A DNA stretch of 64,000 nt from Oscillospiraceae bacterium. GTDB taxonomy: Bacteria; Bacillota; Clostridia; Oscillospirales; Ruminococcaceae. Below the pieces are notes generated by a model. The model did no database searches. It saw only the letters and a list, made by a program, of their open reading frames with translations, and had not been told where the DNA came from. The translations under genes were made by a program, and so were the position numbers. The DNA lies in the NCBI GenBank assembly GCA_009777725.1, contig WRLG01000009.1, positions 1 to 64,000 on the forward strand, given 5' to 3'. This document shows, in pieces, positions 18,145-27,057 of this stretch. The first letter of the stretch is position 1. The number at the start of each line of letters is the position of its first letter.

Positions 18145-19871
18145 GAATTACCGTAGGTATGGGTAGTTGCGGAATTGCCGCCGGAGCTTCCGAAATATAC
18201 AAATTACTTGAAGAAAACGAAGCCGGCGTTAAAGTTACGGGCTGTATCGGCATGTGTTACTTAGAGCCTGTCGTTAACATCTATAACGGCGCGGAAGAAA
18301 AGGTTTTTGTTAAAGTTGACAAAAAGGGCGCGGAAGAAATTTTGAAGCTTATAAAAGGGGAAGAAAACTCTGCCGATGAATATGCCGCTTCCCGCGAGGA
18401 TATTGAGCTTTTATCGGCTCAGCCCAGAATAGCTCTGCAAAATTGCGGCATGATTAACCCAGAAAGCATAGACGAATATATAGAAAAAGACGGCTATAAA
18501 GCCGCACGTAAATGTATTAATGAGATGACACCGGAAGATGTAATTGCCGAGCTTAAAACATCGGGTTTAAGCGGGCGGGGCGGAGCAGGTTTTCCTACAT
18601 GGTTTAAATGGCAAGCCGCAAGAGATTCCGAGGGAGAACAAAAATACGTAATCTGCAACGCCGACGAGGGCGACCCCGGAGCGTTCATGGACCGCGCCGT
18701 AATTGAGGGCGACCCGCACGCGCTGATTGAGGGCATAATGATTGCCGCCTATGCTATAGGAGCAGGCGAAGGAATCGTATATGTCCGCGCCGAATATCCC
18801 CTGGCGATTGTACGGCTTGAAAAAGCATTGGAGCAAGCCCGCGAAAAAGGGTTGCTCGGTGAAAATATATTTGACAGTGGCTTCAGCTTTGATATACGCA
18901 TAAAAGCGGGCGCGGGCGCATTTGTATGCGGCGAGGAAACTGCGTTAATCGCCTCTTTGGAGGGTGAACGCGGAATGCCGCGCTTAAAGCCGCCGTTCCC
19001 CGCGCAAAAGGGATATTGGGGTAAGCCGAGTAACATCAATAATGTCGAAACCTATGCAAACGTCCCGTGGATTATTAGAAACGGCGGCGCGGCTTTTTGT
19101 GCAATCGGAACTGAAAACTCAAAGGGCACTAAAGTTTTTGCTTTAACAGGTAAAATCGCAAAAGGCGGATTGGTTGAAGTGCCTATGGGCAAAACCATAC
19201 GCGATGTTGTATACGGCGTAGGCGGGGGTATTAAAGACGGCAAGGCGTTCAAAGCTGTTCAAGTCGGCGGACCCTCCGGCGGCTGTATTCCGGCGGAGCT
19301 TATAGATACCGTGATTGATTACCGCACTCTTGCCGAAACAGGCGCGATTATGGGCTCCGGCGGTATGGTCGTCATGGACGAAACGACCTGCATGGTGGAT
19401 ATGGCGCGCTTCTTCCTTGATTTTACTTGTAAGGAAAGCTGCGGCAAGTGCGTCCATTGCCGAATCGGTAACGTCAGAATGTTAGAAATTTTAGAGCGGA
19501 TTTGCAACGGCGAGGGGCAGAGCGGAGATACCCAACTTTTAAGCGAGCTTGCCGCGCAAATTAAAGACGGCTCTCTATGCGCCTTAGGGCAAACCGCACC
19601 CAACCCCGTTTTAACCGCTATACGCTATTTCAGCAATGAATTTGAAGACCATATTGAACACAAAAAGTGTACCGCCTGTCAATGCAAACCCTTGCTTACC
19701 TATGAAGTAGACAACGAAAAATGCACCGGCTGTACACTATGCGCGAAAAAATGCCCTGCAGATGCGATTTCGGGCGAACTGAAAAAACCTCATATAATAG
19801 ACAACGCAAAGTGCATCAAATGCGGCAAATGCGCGGATGCCTGCCGATTCCGCGCTATCAAGGTTTCATAA
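18141..19871 (+). CDS. stnB: NuoF-like FMN/FeS subunit, probably StnB
   Basis: A 576-residue HydB/NuoF-type protein. Order: a thioredoxin-like 2Fe-2S domain (cysteines in GSCGIAAG and TGCIGMCYLEP, residues 1-80), then the FMN/NADH-binding core (GRGGAGFPTWFKW, CNADEGDPGAFMDR, GAGAFVCGEETAL), a 4Fe-4S site (ESCGKCVHCRIG) and two C-terminal 4Fe-4S ferredoxin motifs (CTGCTLCAKKCP and CIKCGKCADACR). In Stn complexes the FMN of this subunit is the proposed bifurcation site between NAD and ferredoxin. It overlaps stnC by 4 nt. The expected partner stnA is separated from it by a toxin-antitoxin pair. Confidence 0.85.
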   Translation: MRITVGMGSCGIAAGASEIYKLLEENEAGVKVTGCIGMCYLEPVVNIYNGAEEKVFVKVDKKGAEEILKLIKGEENSADEYAASREDIELLSAQPRIALQNCGMINPESIDEYIEKDGYKAARKCINEMTPEDVIAELKTSGLSGRGGAGFPTWFKWQAARDSEGEQKYVICNADEGDPGAFMDRAVIEGDPHALIEGIMIAAYAIGAGEGIVYVRAEYPLAIVRLEKALEQAREKGLLGENIFDSGFSFDIRIKAGAGAFVCGEETALIASLEGERGMPRLKPPFPAQKGYWGKPSNINNVETYANVPWIIRNGGAAFCAIGTENSKGTKVFALTGKIAKGGLVEVPMGKTIRDVVYGVGGGIKDGKAFKAVQVGGPSGGCIPAELIDTVIDYRTLAETGAIMGSGGMVVMDETTCMVDMARFFLDFTCKESCGKCVHCRIGNVRMLEILERICNGEGQSGDTQLLSELAAQIKDGSLCALGQTAPNPVLTAIRYFSNEFEDHIEHKKCTACQCKPLLTYEVDNEKCTGCTLCAKKCPADAISGELKKPHIIDNAKCIKCGKCADACRFRAIKVS

Positions 19872-19907
19872 CAATTGTTAATTGTTAACTGTTAACTGTT
19901 AATTGTT
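19871..19907. repeat. AATTGTTAA/GTTAACT simple repeat tract
   Basis: A run of AATTGTTAA and GTTAACTGT units begins at the stop codon of stnB. A similar GTTAAC run closes stnA at 22595-22620. The two runs lie at the two ends of the TA-plus-stnA segment. Confidence 0.6.
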
Positions 19908-19925
19908 TTAAGGGGGTTCTGTAAA

Positions 19926-20159
19926 ATGCAAGCATACGAGGGTTATTTCGAGAACGGCTCTTTTCATTCGGCAGGTCGGGTGATTGAGATTCCCGTAAGG
20001 GAAAAAATTGTTATAGTTTTGGATGAGTATACGCAAGCTCCAACTAATGAGGAGCGTTGGGAAACGATGAAAAAACTACGGGGAATTGTCAAGTCGGACA
20101 TTGATGAGAAAGCAGAATTGGCGAAAGCGAGGATTGAAAAATATGAGGGTTCTACTTGA
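19926..20159 (+). CDS. Antitoxin of a PIN-type toxin-antitoxin pair
   Basis: A 77-residue protein with the start MQAYEGYFENGSFHSAGRV, the pattern of small beta-rich antitoxins (DUF104/AF2212-like) that run before PIN toxins. A helical C-terminus (ELAKARIEKYEG) would contact the toxin. The start follows AAGGGGG 10 nt upstream. The last 17 nt overlap the toxin gene in another frame, so the two are translated together. The pair would bind and control its own promoter, which I cannot place. Confidence 0.72.
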   Translation: MQAYEGYFENGSFHSAGRVIEIPVREKIVIVLDEYTQAPTNEERWETMKKLRGIVKSDIDEKAELAKARIEKYEGST

Positions 20160-20556
20160 CACAAACATTATTATGGACTGGTTTTTAGGCAGACAACCGC
20201 ACGTTGAACAGGTTGCCGTAATTATCAAAATGTGCACTGAAGATAAAATTAAAGGTTGCATAGCCGCCCATACGGTTACGAATTTGTTTTTTATTTTACG
20301 AAATGAGTTTTCTGTAGAAAAAAGAAGGCTTGTTTTGTTGGACTTGTGTAATGAGTTTAAAGTAATCGGCATAGATGCTTCTAAACTAATTTCCGCCCTG
20401 AAAAACAATAATTTCAATGATTTTGAAGACTGCTTGCAAGACGAGTGTGCAATGAATTTCAATGCCGACTACATAATTACAAGAAACACCGCCGACTTTA
20501 AAAACAGTAAAATTAAGGCTGTTAACCCTATAAAATTTCTTGAAAAGATTAACTAA
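20143..20556 (+). CDS. PIN-domain toxin (putative ribonuclease)
   Basis: A 137-residue PIN-domain protein. RVLLDTNIIMDWFLGR at the N-terminus carries the first catalytic aspartate; FNDFEDCLQDECAMNFNADY and ITRNTADF hold the later acidic residues and the closing strand. Such proteins cleave RNA in a Mg-dependent way and are held inactive by the antitoxin encoded just before. ATG 20143 is used because the PIN fold starts there; the open frame extends upstream inside the antitoxin gene. The gene ends 22 nt before the stnA start. Confidence 0.8.
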   Translation: MRVLLDTNIIMDWFLGRQPHVEQVAVIIKMCTEDKIKGCIAAHTVTNLFFILRNEFSVEKRRLVLLDLCNEFKVIGIDASKLISALKNNNFNDFEDCLQDECAMNFNADYIITRNTADFKNSKIKAVNPIKFLEKIN

Positions 20557-20578
20557 GCCTTTTAAGGAGATATATATT

Positions 20579-22615
20579 ATGAGTAACAAAATAAAAATAA
20601 ATATAGACGGAAGAGACATTTACGGCTCACAGGGGCAGACTATTTTAGCTGTTGCCGCTGAAAACGGGGTTGCTATACCAACCCTCTGCCATGACGAAAG
20701 GGTTGAAATTTACGGTTCGTGCGGTATTTGCGCGGTGGAAGCCGAGGGAATCCCTAAGCTTTTGCGCGCTTGTGCGACTTTGGCTAAAGACGGCATGGTT
20801 ATTAAAACTAACACTGAGCGGGTTCTGAAAAACCGCAAGACGGTTTTGGAGCTTTTGTTAAGCGACCATACGGGCGACTGCCTGCCGCCTTGCACGCTTG
20901 CTTGCCCCGCCCAAACCGATTGCCAAGGATATGTAAAGCTGATTGCAAACGGCAAATATAAAGAAGCCTTGAAGCTGATTAAAGAAAAAATACCTCTCCC
21001 CTCCTCTATCGGTCGGGTTTGCCCGCATCCTTGCGAGGAAGCTTGCCGCCGCCAACTTGTGGAAGAGCCGATTTCCATAGCGGCGTTAAAACGCTTTGCG
21101 GGGGATTTAGAGCTTGGCGGAAATGGTGATACCGCCGCCGAAGCAAAACCGCCGAGCGGTAAAAAAGCCGCCGTAATAGGCGGAGGACCGGGCGGGCTGA
21201 CAGCGGCTTACTTCTTAAAGCTATACGGTCACGATGTAACCATATATGAGGCTATGCCGCATATGGGGGGTATGCTCAGATACGGTATACCCGAATACCG
21301 CTTGCCTAAGGCGATTCTCCAAGAGGAGATTGATAACATTGAAAAAATGGGCGTAAACTTTATTAACAACACAAAAATTGGTGAAAACTTGACTTTAGAG
21401 AGCTTGCGCGAGAGCTTTGACTCTGTTATTGTTGCAGTCGGCGCATGGTCCGGCATGGGGCTTCGTTGCCCGGGAGATGAGCTTGACGGCGTATTGGGCG
21501 GCATTGATTTTCTCAGAGAGGTTGCTTTAAACGGCGTTGACGATTCGTTTAAAGGCAAAAAAGTTGCCGTTGTGGGCGGCGGAAATTCCGCTATGGATGC
21601 TTGCCGTACGGCTGTCCGTCTGGGAGCTTTAGAGGTATACAACATTTACCGCCGCACTAAAAATGAAATGCCCGCGGAGGAAATTGAGATTATTGAAGCC
21701 GAGGAAGAGGGCGTAATCTTCAAAAACTTAACCAACCCGCTGGAAATTTTAGGCGAGGGCGGACGGGTTAAGTCAATAAAATTACAAATTATGGAATTAG
21801 GCGCGCCCGATGCTTCGGGCAGGCGCGCCCCCGTGCCTGTGCCGGGTAAGGAAGAAAATATAGAGGTTGACATTGTAATCTCCGCTATCGGTCAAAGGCT
21901 GAACCCTGCAGGCTTTGAAACGCTTGACGCTACTAAATGGGGCACGCTTGCCGCCGATGAAAACACCTTTCGCACTAACATTGACGACGTTTTCGCCATA
22001 GGTGATGCGACAAACAAGGGCGCGGACATTGCCGTTTCCGCCATAGGAGAGGCTAAGCGCGCCGCTGAAATGGTTGACAGGCATTTAAAGGGCGAGCGGC
22101 TTGAATATAACCCGCCTTATCTTGTAAAAACCGAAAAAACAGCCGATGATTTTTCCGATTATGAGAAAAAGCCGCGAGTTAAAGTGTCTGAACGCGCGGC
22201 GGCGGAGCGCAGAAACGATTTCCTTGAAATTAACCCCTGCTTTACGGAGGACGAGGCGAAAAAAGAAGCTTCGCGCTGCTTGGAATGCGGGTGCTTAGAT
22301 TATTTTGAGTGTAAACTAATCAATTACGCCAATAAGTACGGCGTTCAGCCCGAAAAATACAGCGGCAAACTTCACAGCCGCCCAATTGAGGACGATATTC
22401 CCAAAATACGCCGCACCCCCGACAAATGCGTATTATGCGGATTATGTGTACGCATTTGTGAAGAGGATGCAAACATGGGCGTTCTCGGCTTTGTAGGGCG
22501 CGGATTTGATACTATAGTTAAGCCGGCGGGAGATTTGAGCAACTGCGAGGCTTGCGGCAAATGCGCCGAGGTATGTCCTACGGGAGCACTTATTCAGTTA
22601 ACGGTTAACAGTTAA
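20579..22615 (+). CDS. stnA: NfnB/GltD-like FAD/FeS oxidoreductase, probably StnA
   Basis: About 678 residues. Order: N-terminal plant-type 2Fe-2S ferredoxin domain (TLCHDERVEIYGSCGIC), then a GltD-type FeS region (CTLACPAQTDC, CPHPCEEACRR), an FAD site (VIGGGPGGLTAAYFL), an NAD(P) site (VAVVGGGNSAMDACRTA), and two C-terminal 4Fe-4S motifs (CVLCGLCVRICEE, CEACGKCAEVCPTGA). This layout is that of the NADP-linked StnA subunit. AAGGAG stands 9 nt before ATG 20579. The last codons (LTVNS) fall inside a GTTAAC repeat. It is separated from stnB by the PIN toxin-antitoxin pair. Confidence 0.82.
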   Translation: MSNKIKINIDGRDIYGSQGQTILAVAAENGVAIPTLCHDERVEIYGSCGICAVEAEGIPKLLRACATLAKDGMVIKTNTERVLKNRKTVLELLLSDHTGDCLPPCTLACPAQTDCQGYVKLIANGKYKEALKLIKEKIPLPSSIGRVCPHPCEEACRRQLVEEPISIAALKRFAGDLELGGNGDTAAEAKPPSGKKAAVIGGGPGGLTAAYFLKLYGHDVTIYEAMPHMGGMLRYGIPEYRLPKAILQEEIDNIEKMGVNFINNTKIGENLTLESLRESFDSVIVAVGAWSGMGLRCPGDELDGVLGGIDFLREVALNGVDDSFKGKKVAVVGGGNSAMDACRTAVRLGALEVYNIYRRTKNEMPAEEIEIIEAEEEGVIFKNLTNPLEILGEGGRVKSIKLQIMELGAPDASGRRAPVPVPGKEENIEVDIVISAIGQRLNPAGFETLDATKWGTLAADENTFRTNIDDVFAIGDATNKGADIAVSAIGEAKRAAEMVDRHLKGERLEYNPPYLVKTEKTADDFSDYEKKPRVKVSERAAAERRNDFLEINPCFTEDEAKKEASRCLECGCLDYFECKLINYANKYGVQPEKYSGKLHSRPIEDDIPKIRRTPDKCVLCGLCVRICEEDANMGVLGFVGRGFDTIVKPAGDLSNCEACGKCAEVCPTGALIQLTVNS

Positions 22616-22620
22616 CAATT
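22595..22620. repeat. GTTAAC repeat tract at the end of stnA
   Basis: Three GTTAAC-type units overlap the last codons and the stop of stnA. Related units are at 19871-19907. The tract thus supplies the last residues of the protein. Confidence 0.5.
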
Positions 22621-22639
22621 TAAGGTTGGGGGAATTTAT

Positions 22640-23836
22640 ATGGCTGTTAACAGAGTTGAAATTAAGAATCTTACTGTGTTTGAGGATACGGCTATTGATT
22701 TCTGCGAAGGTGTAAATGTTCTCATCGGCGAAAACGGGACAGGGAAAACACATTTGATGAAGTTTATTTATGGTACTCTTATGTGTAGCTATAACTATGA
22801 ACTACTTCAACGCGATAAAACTAATGGAACACAAATTTTTGATGCAAACAAGCTTTTCAACACTACAGCGCGTTCGCTGATGAGAGCAGAAAACATTTAT
22901 AATTCAATAGTAAAAGTAAAAACGGACTCATCCACTCATTATAATTATGAAATTGACAGTTTAAGTTCATGTAAAGTTTTTTATAATGAAGGGCATTTTA
23001 GATTTGATTGGTCGTTTGTGAGCGACCCTAATGGTTATGGTGCTGGTGGTGCTGGTGGTGGTGCTGGTGGTCTTGATGATACCCGTGCTTATGGTATACT
23101 GCCTGCATTTATGTTGCCTCCAAATGCAGAGCCAAAAGGCGATTACATACTATTGGTTGTACCTTATAACACTAAATTTGAAAATAATGCTGTATTTATC
23201 CCGGCAAAAGACATGGTTACACATTCAAACGGATTTCCTTCAATAGCTAGAAGGCGAAAAAGAGAAATGCCGTTTGATGATACGTTACTTGATATTATTG
23301 ATACAGCTTTGCAGAGTAATCTTGATAACATTCCGAGTATTGCTTTAAATGTTATACCTATATTAGAGAGAAGTATCGGCGGTAAAGTTATAGTTGAAAA
23401 CAATGATTTTTATGTGCAAAAAAATTGCGGCAACAAGATTAAGTTTTCCGCTGAAGCAGAGGGAATCAAAAAAATCGGGCTACTATGGCGACTTCTGATG
23501 AATGAAAGCATTACAAAAGACACTATATTATTCTGGGACGAGCCGGAGGCAAATATTAACCCTAAACTAATACCTGTTATTGTAGAAATCCTGCTTGAAC
23601 TATCAAGACAGGGAGTTCAAATTTTTGCCGCTACTCATGATTACGTTTTTTCTAAGTATTTTGAGGTTAGGCGCAAAAACGGCGACCTTGTCATGTTTCA
23701 TTCTTTATACGAGGAAAACAATGACGGCGTTAAGTGCGAAAGTAATGTTAATTTTAGGGATTTGAATAACAATCCTATAAATGACTCGTTTGATGAGCTT
23801 ATGGACGAAGTGATTTTTCATAATGTAGGGGATTGA
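22640..23836 (+). CDS. AAA ATPase (OLD/RecF-like, AAA_15/21 type)
   Basis: A 398-residue ATPase of the kind used in many defence and repair systems. Walker A GENGTGKT at residues 30-37, an ABC-signature-like AEAEGIKKIGLLWRLL near 271-286, Walker B ILFWDEP with D300-E301, and a switch histidine (ATHD, H333). A Gly-Ala run sits at residues 132-144. There is no nuclease domain of its own. The next gene starts 2 nt after the stop and encodes a protein with a nuclease-like motif, so the two probably act together. GGGGG stands before the ATG. Function not known; defence against mobile DNA is an inference. Confidence 0.8.
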   Translation: MAVNRVEIKNLTVFEDTAIDFCEGVNVLIGENGTGKTHLMKFIYGTLMCSYNYELLQRDKTNGTQIFDANKLFNTTARSLMRAENIYNSIVKVKTDSSTHYNYEIDSLSSCKVFYNEGHFRFDWSFVSDPNGYGAGGAGGGAGGLDDTRAYGILPAFMLPPNAEPKGDYILLVVPYNTKFENNAVFIPAKDMVTHSNGFPSIARRRKREMPFDDTLLDIIDTALQSNLDNIPSIALNVIPILERSIGGKVIVENNDFYVQKNCGNKIKFSAEAEGIKKIGLLWRLLMNESITKDTILFWDEPEANINPKLIPVIVEILLELSRQGVQIFAATHDYVFSKYFEVRRKNGDLVMFHSLYEENNDGVKCESNVNFRDLNNNPINDSFDELMDEVIFHNVGD

Positions 23837-23838
23837 GA

Positions 23839-24390
23839 ATGAGTAAAATATTTTACGATGAACACGGGCGTTATCAAATTAATTTGAATGCCGCTAAATA
23901 TGCAGTGGGAGATTTACACGAAAAGTATAAAACAATCGGTAATTTTCTTTCAGATGTTGATTGGATTGCTGAAACCGATACGGAAATATTCTTGATTGAG
24001 TATAAAAATTCAGCTGTTCAAGGGATTGCTGAAGATGAGGGATTTAGAGCAAAACTAAAAGGCGATAATTATCGTATTTTTCTTGACAGTTTGAAGAAAA
24101 AGTTTTACGGAAGTACATACTATTTATATTCTTGTCAAAAATGCAAGCCATTGACCTATATTGTCATATTGGAAGCACGATTTTTAAAACATAATGATAA
24201 CCTGCGAAAGAGAATACTTGCTTCAATAAAAAAACATTTGCCATTTGGACTGCAAGAACTTAAGCTACCCGAAATAAAGGATAATTTAATTAATGACGTA
24301 AAAGTATTGTCCATTCAAGAATGGAACGAGCAATACCCTATGTTTCCTCTGGAAGAAGTCAAAAAGGAGCTAATCTTAGAGCATGTCTAA
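23839..24390 (+). CDS. Putative PD-(D/E)XK-like partner of the AAA ATPase
   Basis: About 183 residues. Near the N-terminus DWIAETDTEIFLIEYKNS contains D41 (or D47) followed by E54-Y55-K56 on a hydrophobic strand, the form of a PD-(D/E)XK nuclease core. The rest is mixed helix and strand with CQKCKPLTYIVIL. I recognise no named family. Translation is coupled to the ATPase: the ATG lies 2 nt after its stop, with AGGGG upstream. The nuclease idea rests on this one motif and on the neighbour. Confidence 0.6.
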   Translation: MSKIFYDEHGRYQINLNAAKYAVGDLHEKYKTIGNFLSDVDWIAETDTEIFLIEYKNSAVQGIAEDEGFRAKLKGDNYRIFLDSLKKKFYGSTYYLYSCQKCKPLTYIVILEARFLKHNDNLRKRILASIKKHLPFGLQELKLPEIKDNLINDVKVLSIQEWNEQYPMFPLEEVKKELILEHV

Positions 24391-24418
24391 TATTATTTTT
24401 TAGAAAGGATGATTTTTC

Positions 24419-25429
24419 ATGGGTGAATTATTCGCAAGAGAAACAAACCATAAGGGCATTACAGCTGTTGAGCTGGAGTCGGGGAGGTATTATGCCATTG
24501 TCGCGCCGACGATTGGCAATAATGTGCTAAGGCTGAGGGACAATGAAAAAAATATGGAAGTTTTGCGCTATAAGGATGAAGCCGACATCTCCGAAATCGT
24601 AAAATCGCCCTATCTTTGGGGGCTTCAGCCGCTCTATCCCCAAAACCGCTTTGAGGACGGCATCATCAAAACCTCGGACGCGGTCTATAAGTTCCCTTTA
24701 AATGAAGCGAATAATAACAATCATATCCACGGCTTTATCCATAACCGCGTTTTTACGGTTAAGGATATGGGTGCTTCCGATGGCGTGGCTTTCGTTGATA
24801 CGGAATATACATACGATGAAAATGATTACTTTTATAATTGTATGCCCGTAAAATTCCGCTTAGAGATTAAAACTTCGCTTTCCGAAAACGGCTTGACCTA
24901 TACGATGACCTTTTTCAACCTGTCTGATAAAGTGCTTCCCATATCAGCGGCGGCTCATACTGCGATTAACGCGCCTTTCGTTGACGGAGCAAGGCAGGAG
25001 GATATGCTTATCGAGCTCCCTGTATCGGAACGAGTTGTAGCCGATGAAAAACGCTGGCTTCCCACCGGGGAATTCGCGCCGCTCAATGATTATGACCTCC
25101 TGTATAAAAACGGCAAAATGCGCCCCGTTTTGCGTGATATTAACAACAACCACTACCGCGCCGCAGAAACCACCCTAGACGGCAAGCCTTTCCGAGGCTC
25201 TGTATTTACCGATACGGCGAGCGGCAAAAGGGTCGGCTATGAAATTGACGAGAATTTTAAATTTTGGATTCTTTGGAATCAAGGCGGCTTTAACGGATTT
25301 TTCTGCCCCGAGCCCCTCTCGGCTATAATTAACGCGCCGAATATCCCCCTGCCCCGGGAGCAGACGGGGTATCACGAGGTGTTGCCCGGCGAGAGCCATA
25401 GCTTGACGCAGAGAATTTTCACCTGCTAG
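24419..25429 (+). CDS. Aldose 1-epimerase family protein
   Basis: A 336-residue beta-sandwich protein of the galactose mutarotase-like family, which interconverts the alpha and beta forms of free sugars in the cytosol. Family signs are LWGLQPLYPQNRFEDG, the substrate-contact NNHIHGFIHNRVF (catalytic-type His), ISAAAHTAINAPF, and a C-terminal FFCPEPLSAIINAPN with an acidic residue. GAAAGG precedes the ATG at a suitable distance. It lies before a sugar ABC transporter but has about 200 nt and a separate promoter between, so a shared sugar substrate is only suggested. Confidence 0.85.
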   Translation: MGELFARETNHKGITAVELESGRYYAIVAPTIGNNVLRLRDNEKNMEVLRYKDEADISEIVKSPYLWGLQPLYPQNRFEDGIIKTSDAVYKFPLNEANNNNHIHGFIHNRVFTVKDMGASDGVAFVDTEYTYDENDYFYNCMPVKFRLEIKTSLSENGLTYTMTFFNLSDKVLPISAAAHTAINAPFVDGARQEDMLIELPVSERVVADEKRWLPTGEFAPLNDYDLLYKNGKMRPVLRDINNNHYRAAETTLDGKPFRGSVFTDTASGKRVGYEIDENFKFWILWNQGGFNGFFCPEPLSAIINAPNIPLPREQTGYHEVLPGESHSLTQRIFTC

Positions 25430-25537
25430 GGGGGATTCGGTAACTTTTAGCGAGCTTTTAGAACAATTTGGAAGCCGATTATAACAAATGTTAAAAAAGT
25501 GTTGCTATTTTTGTAAATAATAACTTCTTTGAATTTC

Positions 25538-25566
25538 TTGACAAAATTTAACGTATAATGTATAAT
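25538..25566 (+). promoter_or_regulatory. Promoter of sugar ABC transporter genes
   Basis: TTGACA (25538-25543) and TATAAT (25561-25566), 17 bp apart and both perfect. Transcription would start near 25573, with AGAAAGG at about 25611-25617 as ribosome binding site. Confidence 0.8.
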
Positions 25567-25629
25567 AAATATGGGCGGTAACAATCGTGCACCGTTCATT
25601 AAAATAAATAAGAAAGGTAGTTTAATTTT

Positions 25630-27024
25630 ATGAAAATCAAAAAAATTATTGCTTTAAGCTTAGCTGCGGCTATGACAGCGGCTTTTGCGGCAGGCTGTAC
25701 CAATGACAGCGGCAGTGGCGACACAGGAGGCGGCGGTGCCGCAGGCGGAGGAGGAGCAACAGGCGGCGGCGGAGCGGCGGCTTCAAGCACAACCATTAAC
25801 GTCTGGAGCTTTACCGATGAAATCCCTAACGCGTTTGCAAGGTACAAGGAGCTTAATCCCGATTTCCCTTACGAAATTAACGCAACGGTAGTATCTGACC
25901 AAGACGGAGCATACGAGTCCGCTTTAGAGAATGCCCTTATGGGCGGAGGCTCTGCCGCTCCCGACATCTACACGGCTGAGCAAGCGTTCGTACTTAAATA
26001 CACCCAAGGCGGATTTTCTCAGTATGCCTCTACTTACAAAGACCTCGGCATTGAAGACCTTGAAGGAAGAATTTCCTCGGCTCAGCTCGCTCAATACGCT
26101 ATTGACGCGGGAACAAGAAACGGAGAGGTTGTAGGGCTTCGCTTCCAAGAAACAGGCGGCACGTATATCTATCGCCGTTCAATCGCCAACGACATTTGGG
26201 GAACGGACGACCCTGCCGTAATCGCTGAAAAAATCGGTCCCGGCTGGGATAGGTTTATGGAAGCTGCCGCAGAGCTCAGAGCCGGAGGGTATTCAATTGT
26301 TTCGGGCGATGAGGATGTTTGGCAGGTTGCCAGAGACGGTGCTACACAGCCTTGGATAGTTGATAACAAATTGGTGATTGACCCCGAGCGTTTGGCATTT
26401 ATGGATTTGGCAAAACAGCTTCATGACAACGGCTATATGAACGGCTCATTGGCATGGAACGACCCTTGGTATGCCGACATGGGCGGCGTAGGGCTCAGAC
26501 CCGTATTCGGGTTCTTAGGTCCCGCTTGGCTGATTAACTATGTTATGATTAATAATGTAGGCGATACTTTCGGTGACTGGGCTGTAACCACCTCCCCCGT
26601 ACCGTTCACTTGGGGCGGCACTTGGGTTATGGGTAACAAGGATGTTTCCGATGCGAAGAAAGACGGCGTAAGAGAGCTCATTGAGTGGATTACGCTTGAC
26701 ACTTCCGAAACAGGCTTCCAGCAATATTTCGCTAACGGCACACTTTTCGATGAGCCCGGCGCGAAAGACACCGTTGCTTCCAAGGTTGTAATGGAAAGGT
26801 CGGACGGCTCTCTTGATATGCTCGGAGGGCAGAATATGTTCGATTACTTCATTCCTGCCGCTGCAAACGCACATTCCGCTCATTGGACCGAGTTTGACAG
26901 GGCGATTAATAACTGGTTTAACGACCAGACCCGTCAGTATTATAACGGCAACAAATCTAAAGAGCAGGCTATTGAGGACTTCAAGCGTCAAGTAGCCGAT
27001 AACCTCAATTTTGACATTGACTAA
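25630..27024 (+). CDS. Sugar ABC transporter substrate-binding lipoprotein
   Basis: A 464-residue extracellular binding protein of the family 1 (MalE-like) type. A lipoprotein signal peptide ends in AFAAGC (Cys about residue 23), followed by a Gly-rich linker of about 25 residues and the start of the mature fold (TTINVWSFTDEIPN). The remainder shows typical elements such as AAPDIYTAEQAFV-type and GFLGPAWLINYV. The sugar is not evident. A hairpin follows at 27058-27093, then two permease genes. No ATPase gene is present nearby, so a shared MsmX-like ATPase is likely. Confidence 0.88.
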   Translation: MKIKKIIALSLAAAMTAAFAAGCTNDSGSGDTGGGGAAGGGGATGGGGAAASSTTINVWSFTDEIPNAFARYKELNPDFPYEINATVVSDQDGAYESALENALMGGGSAAPDIYTAEQAFVLKYTQGGFSQYASTYKDLGIEDLEGRISSAQLAQYAIDAGTRNGEVVGLRFQETGGTYIYRRSIANDIWGTDDPAVIAEKIGPGWDRFMEAAAELRAGGYSIVSGDEDVWQVARDGATQPWIVDNKLVIDPERLAFMDLAKQLHDNGYMNGSLAWNDPWYADMGGVGLRPVFGFLGPAWLINYVMINNVGDTFGDWAVTTSPVPFTWGGTWVMGNKDVSDAKKDGVRELIEWITLDTSETGFQQYFANGTLFDEPGAKDTVASKVVMERSDGSLDMLGGQNMFDYFIPAAANAHSAHWTEFDRAINNWFNDQTRQYYNGNKSKEQAIEDFKRQVADNLNFDID

Positions 27025-27057
27025 TCAAGGCATAGCGTTTGTAACGCGCTCCTGATG

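Noticed and set aside
17605..22615. HydABC hydrogenase or formate dehydrogenase complex
   Set aside because: No H-cluster motifs or molybdopterin domain are present in the third large subunit, which is instead an FAD/NAD(P) oxidoreductase.
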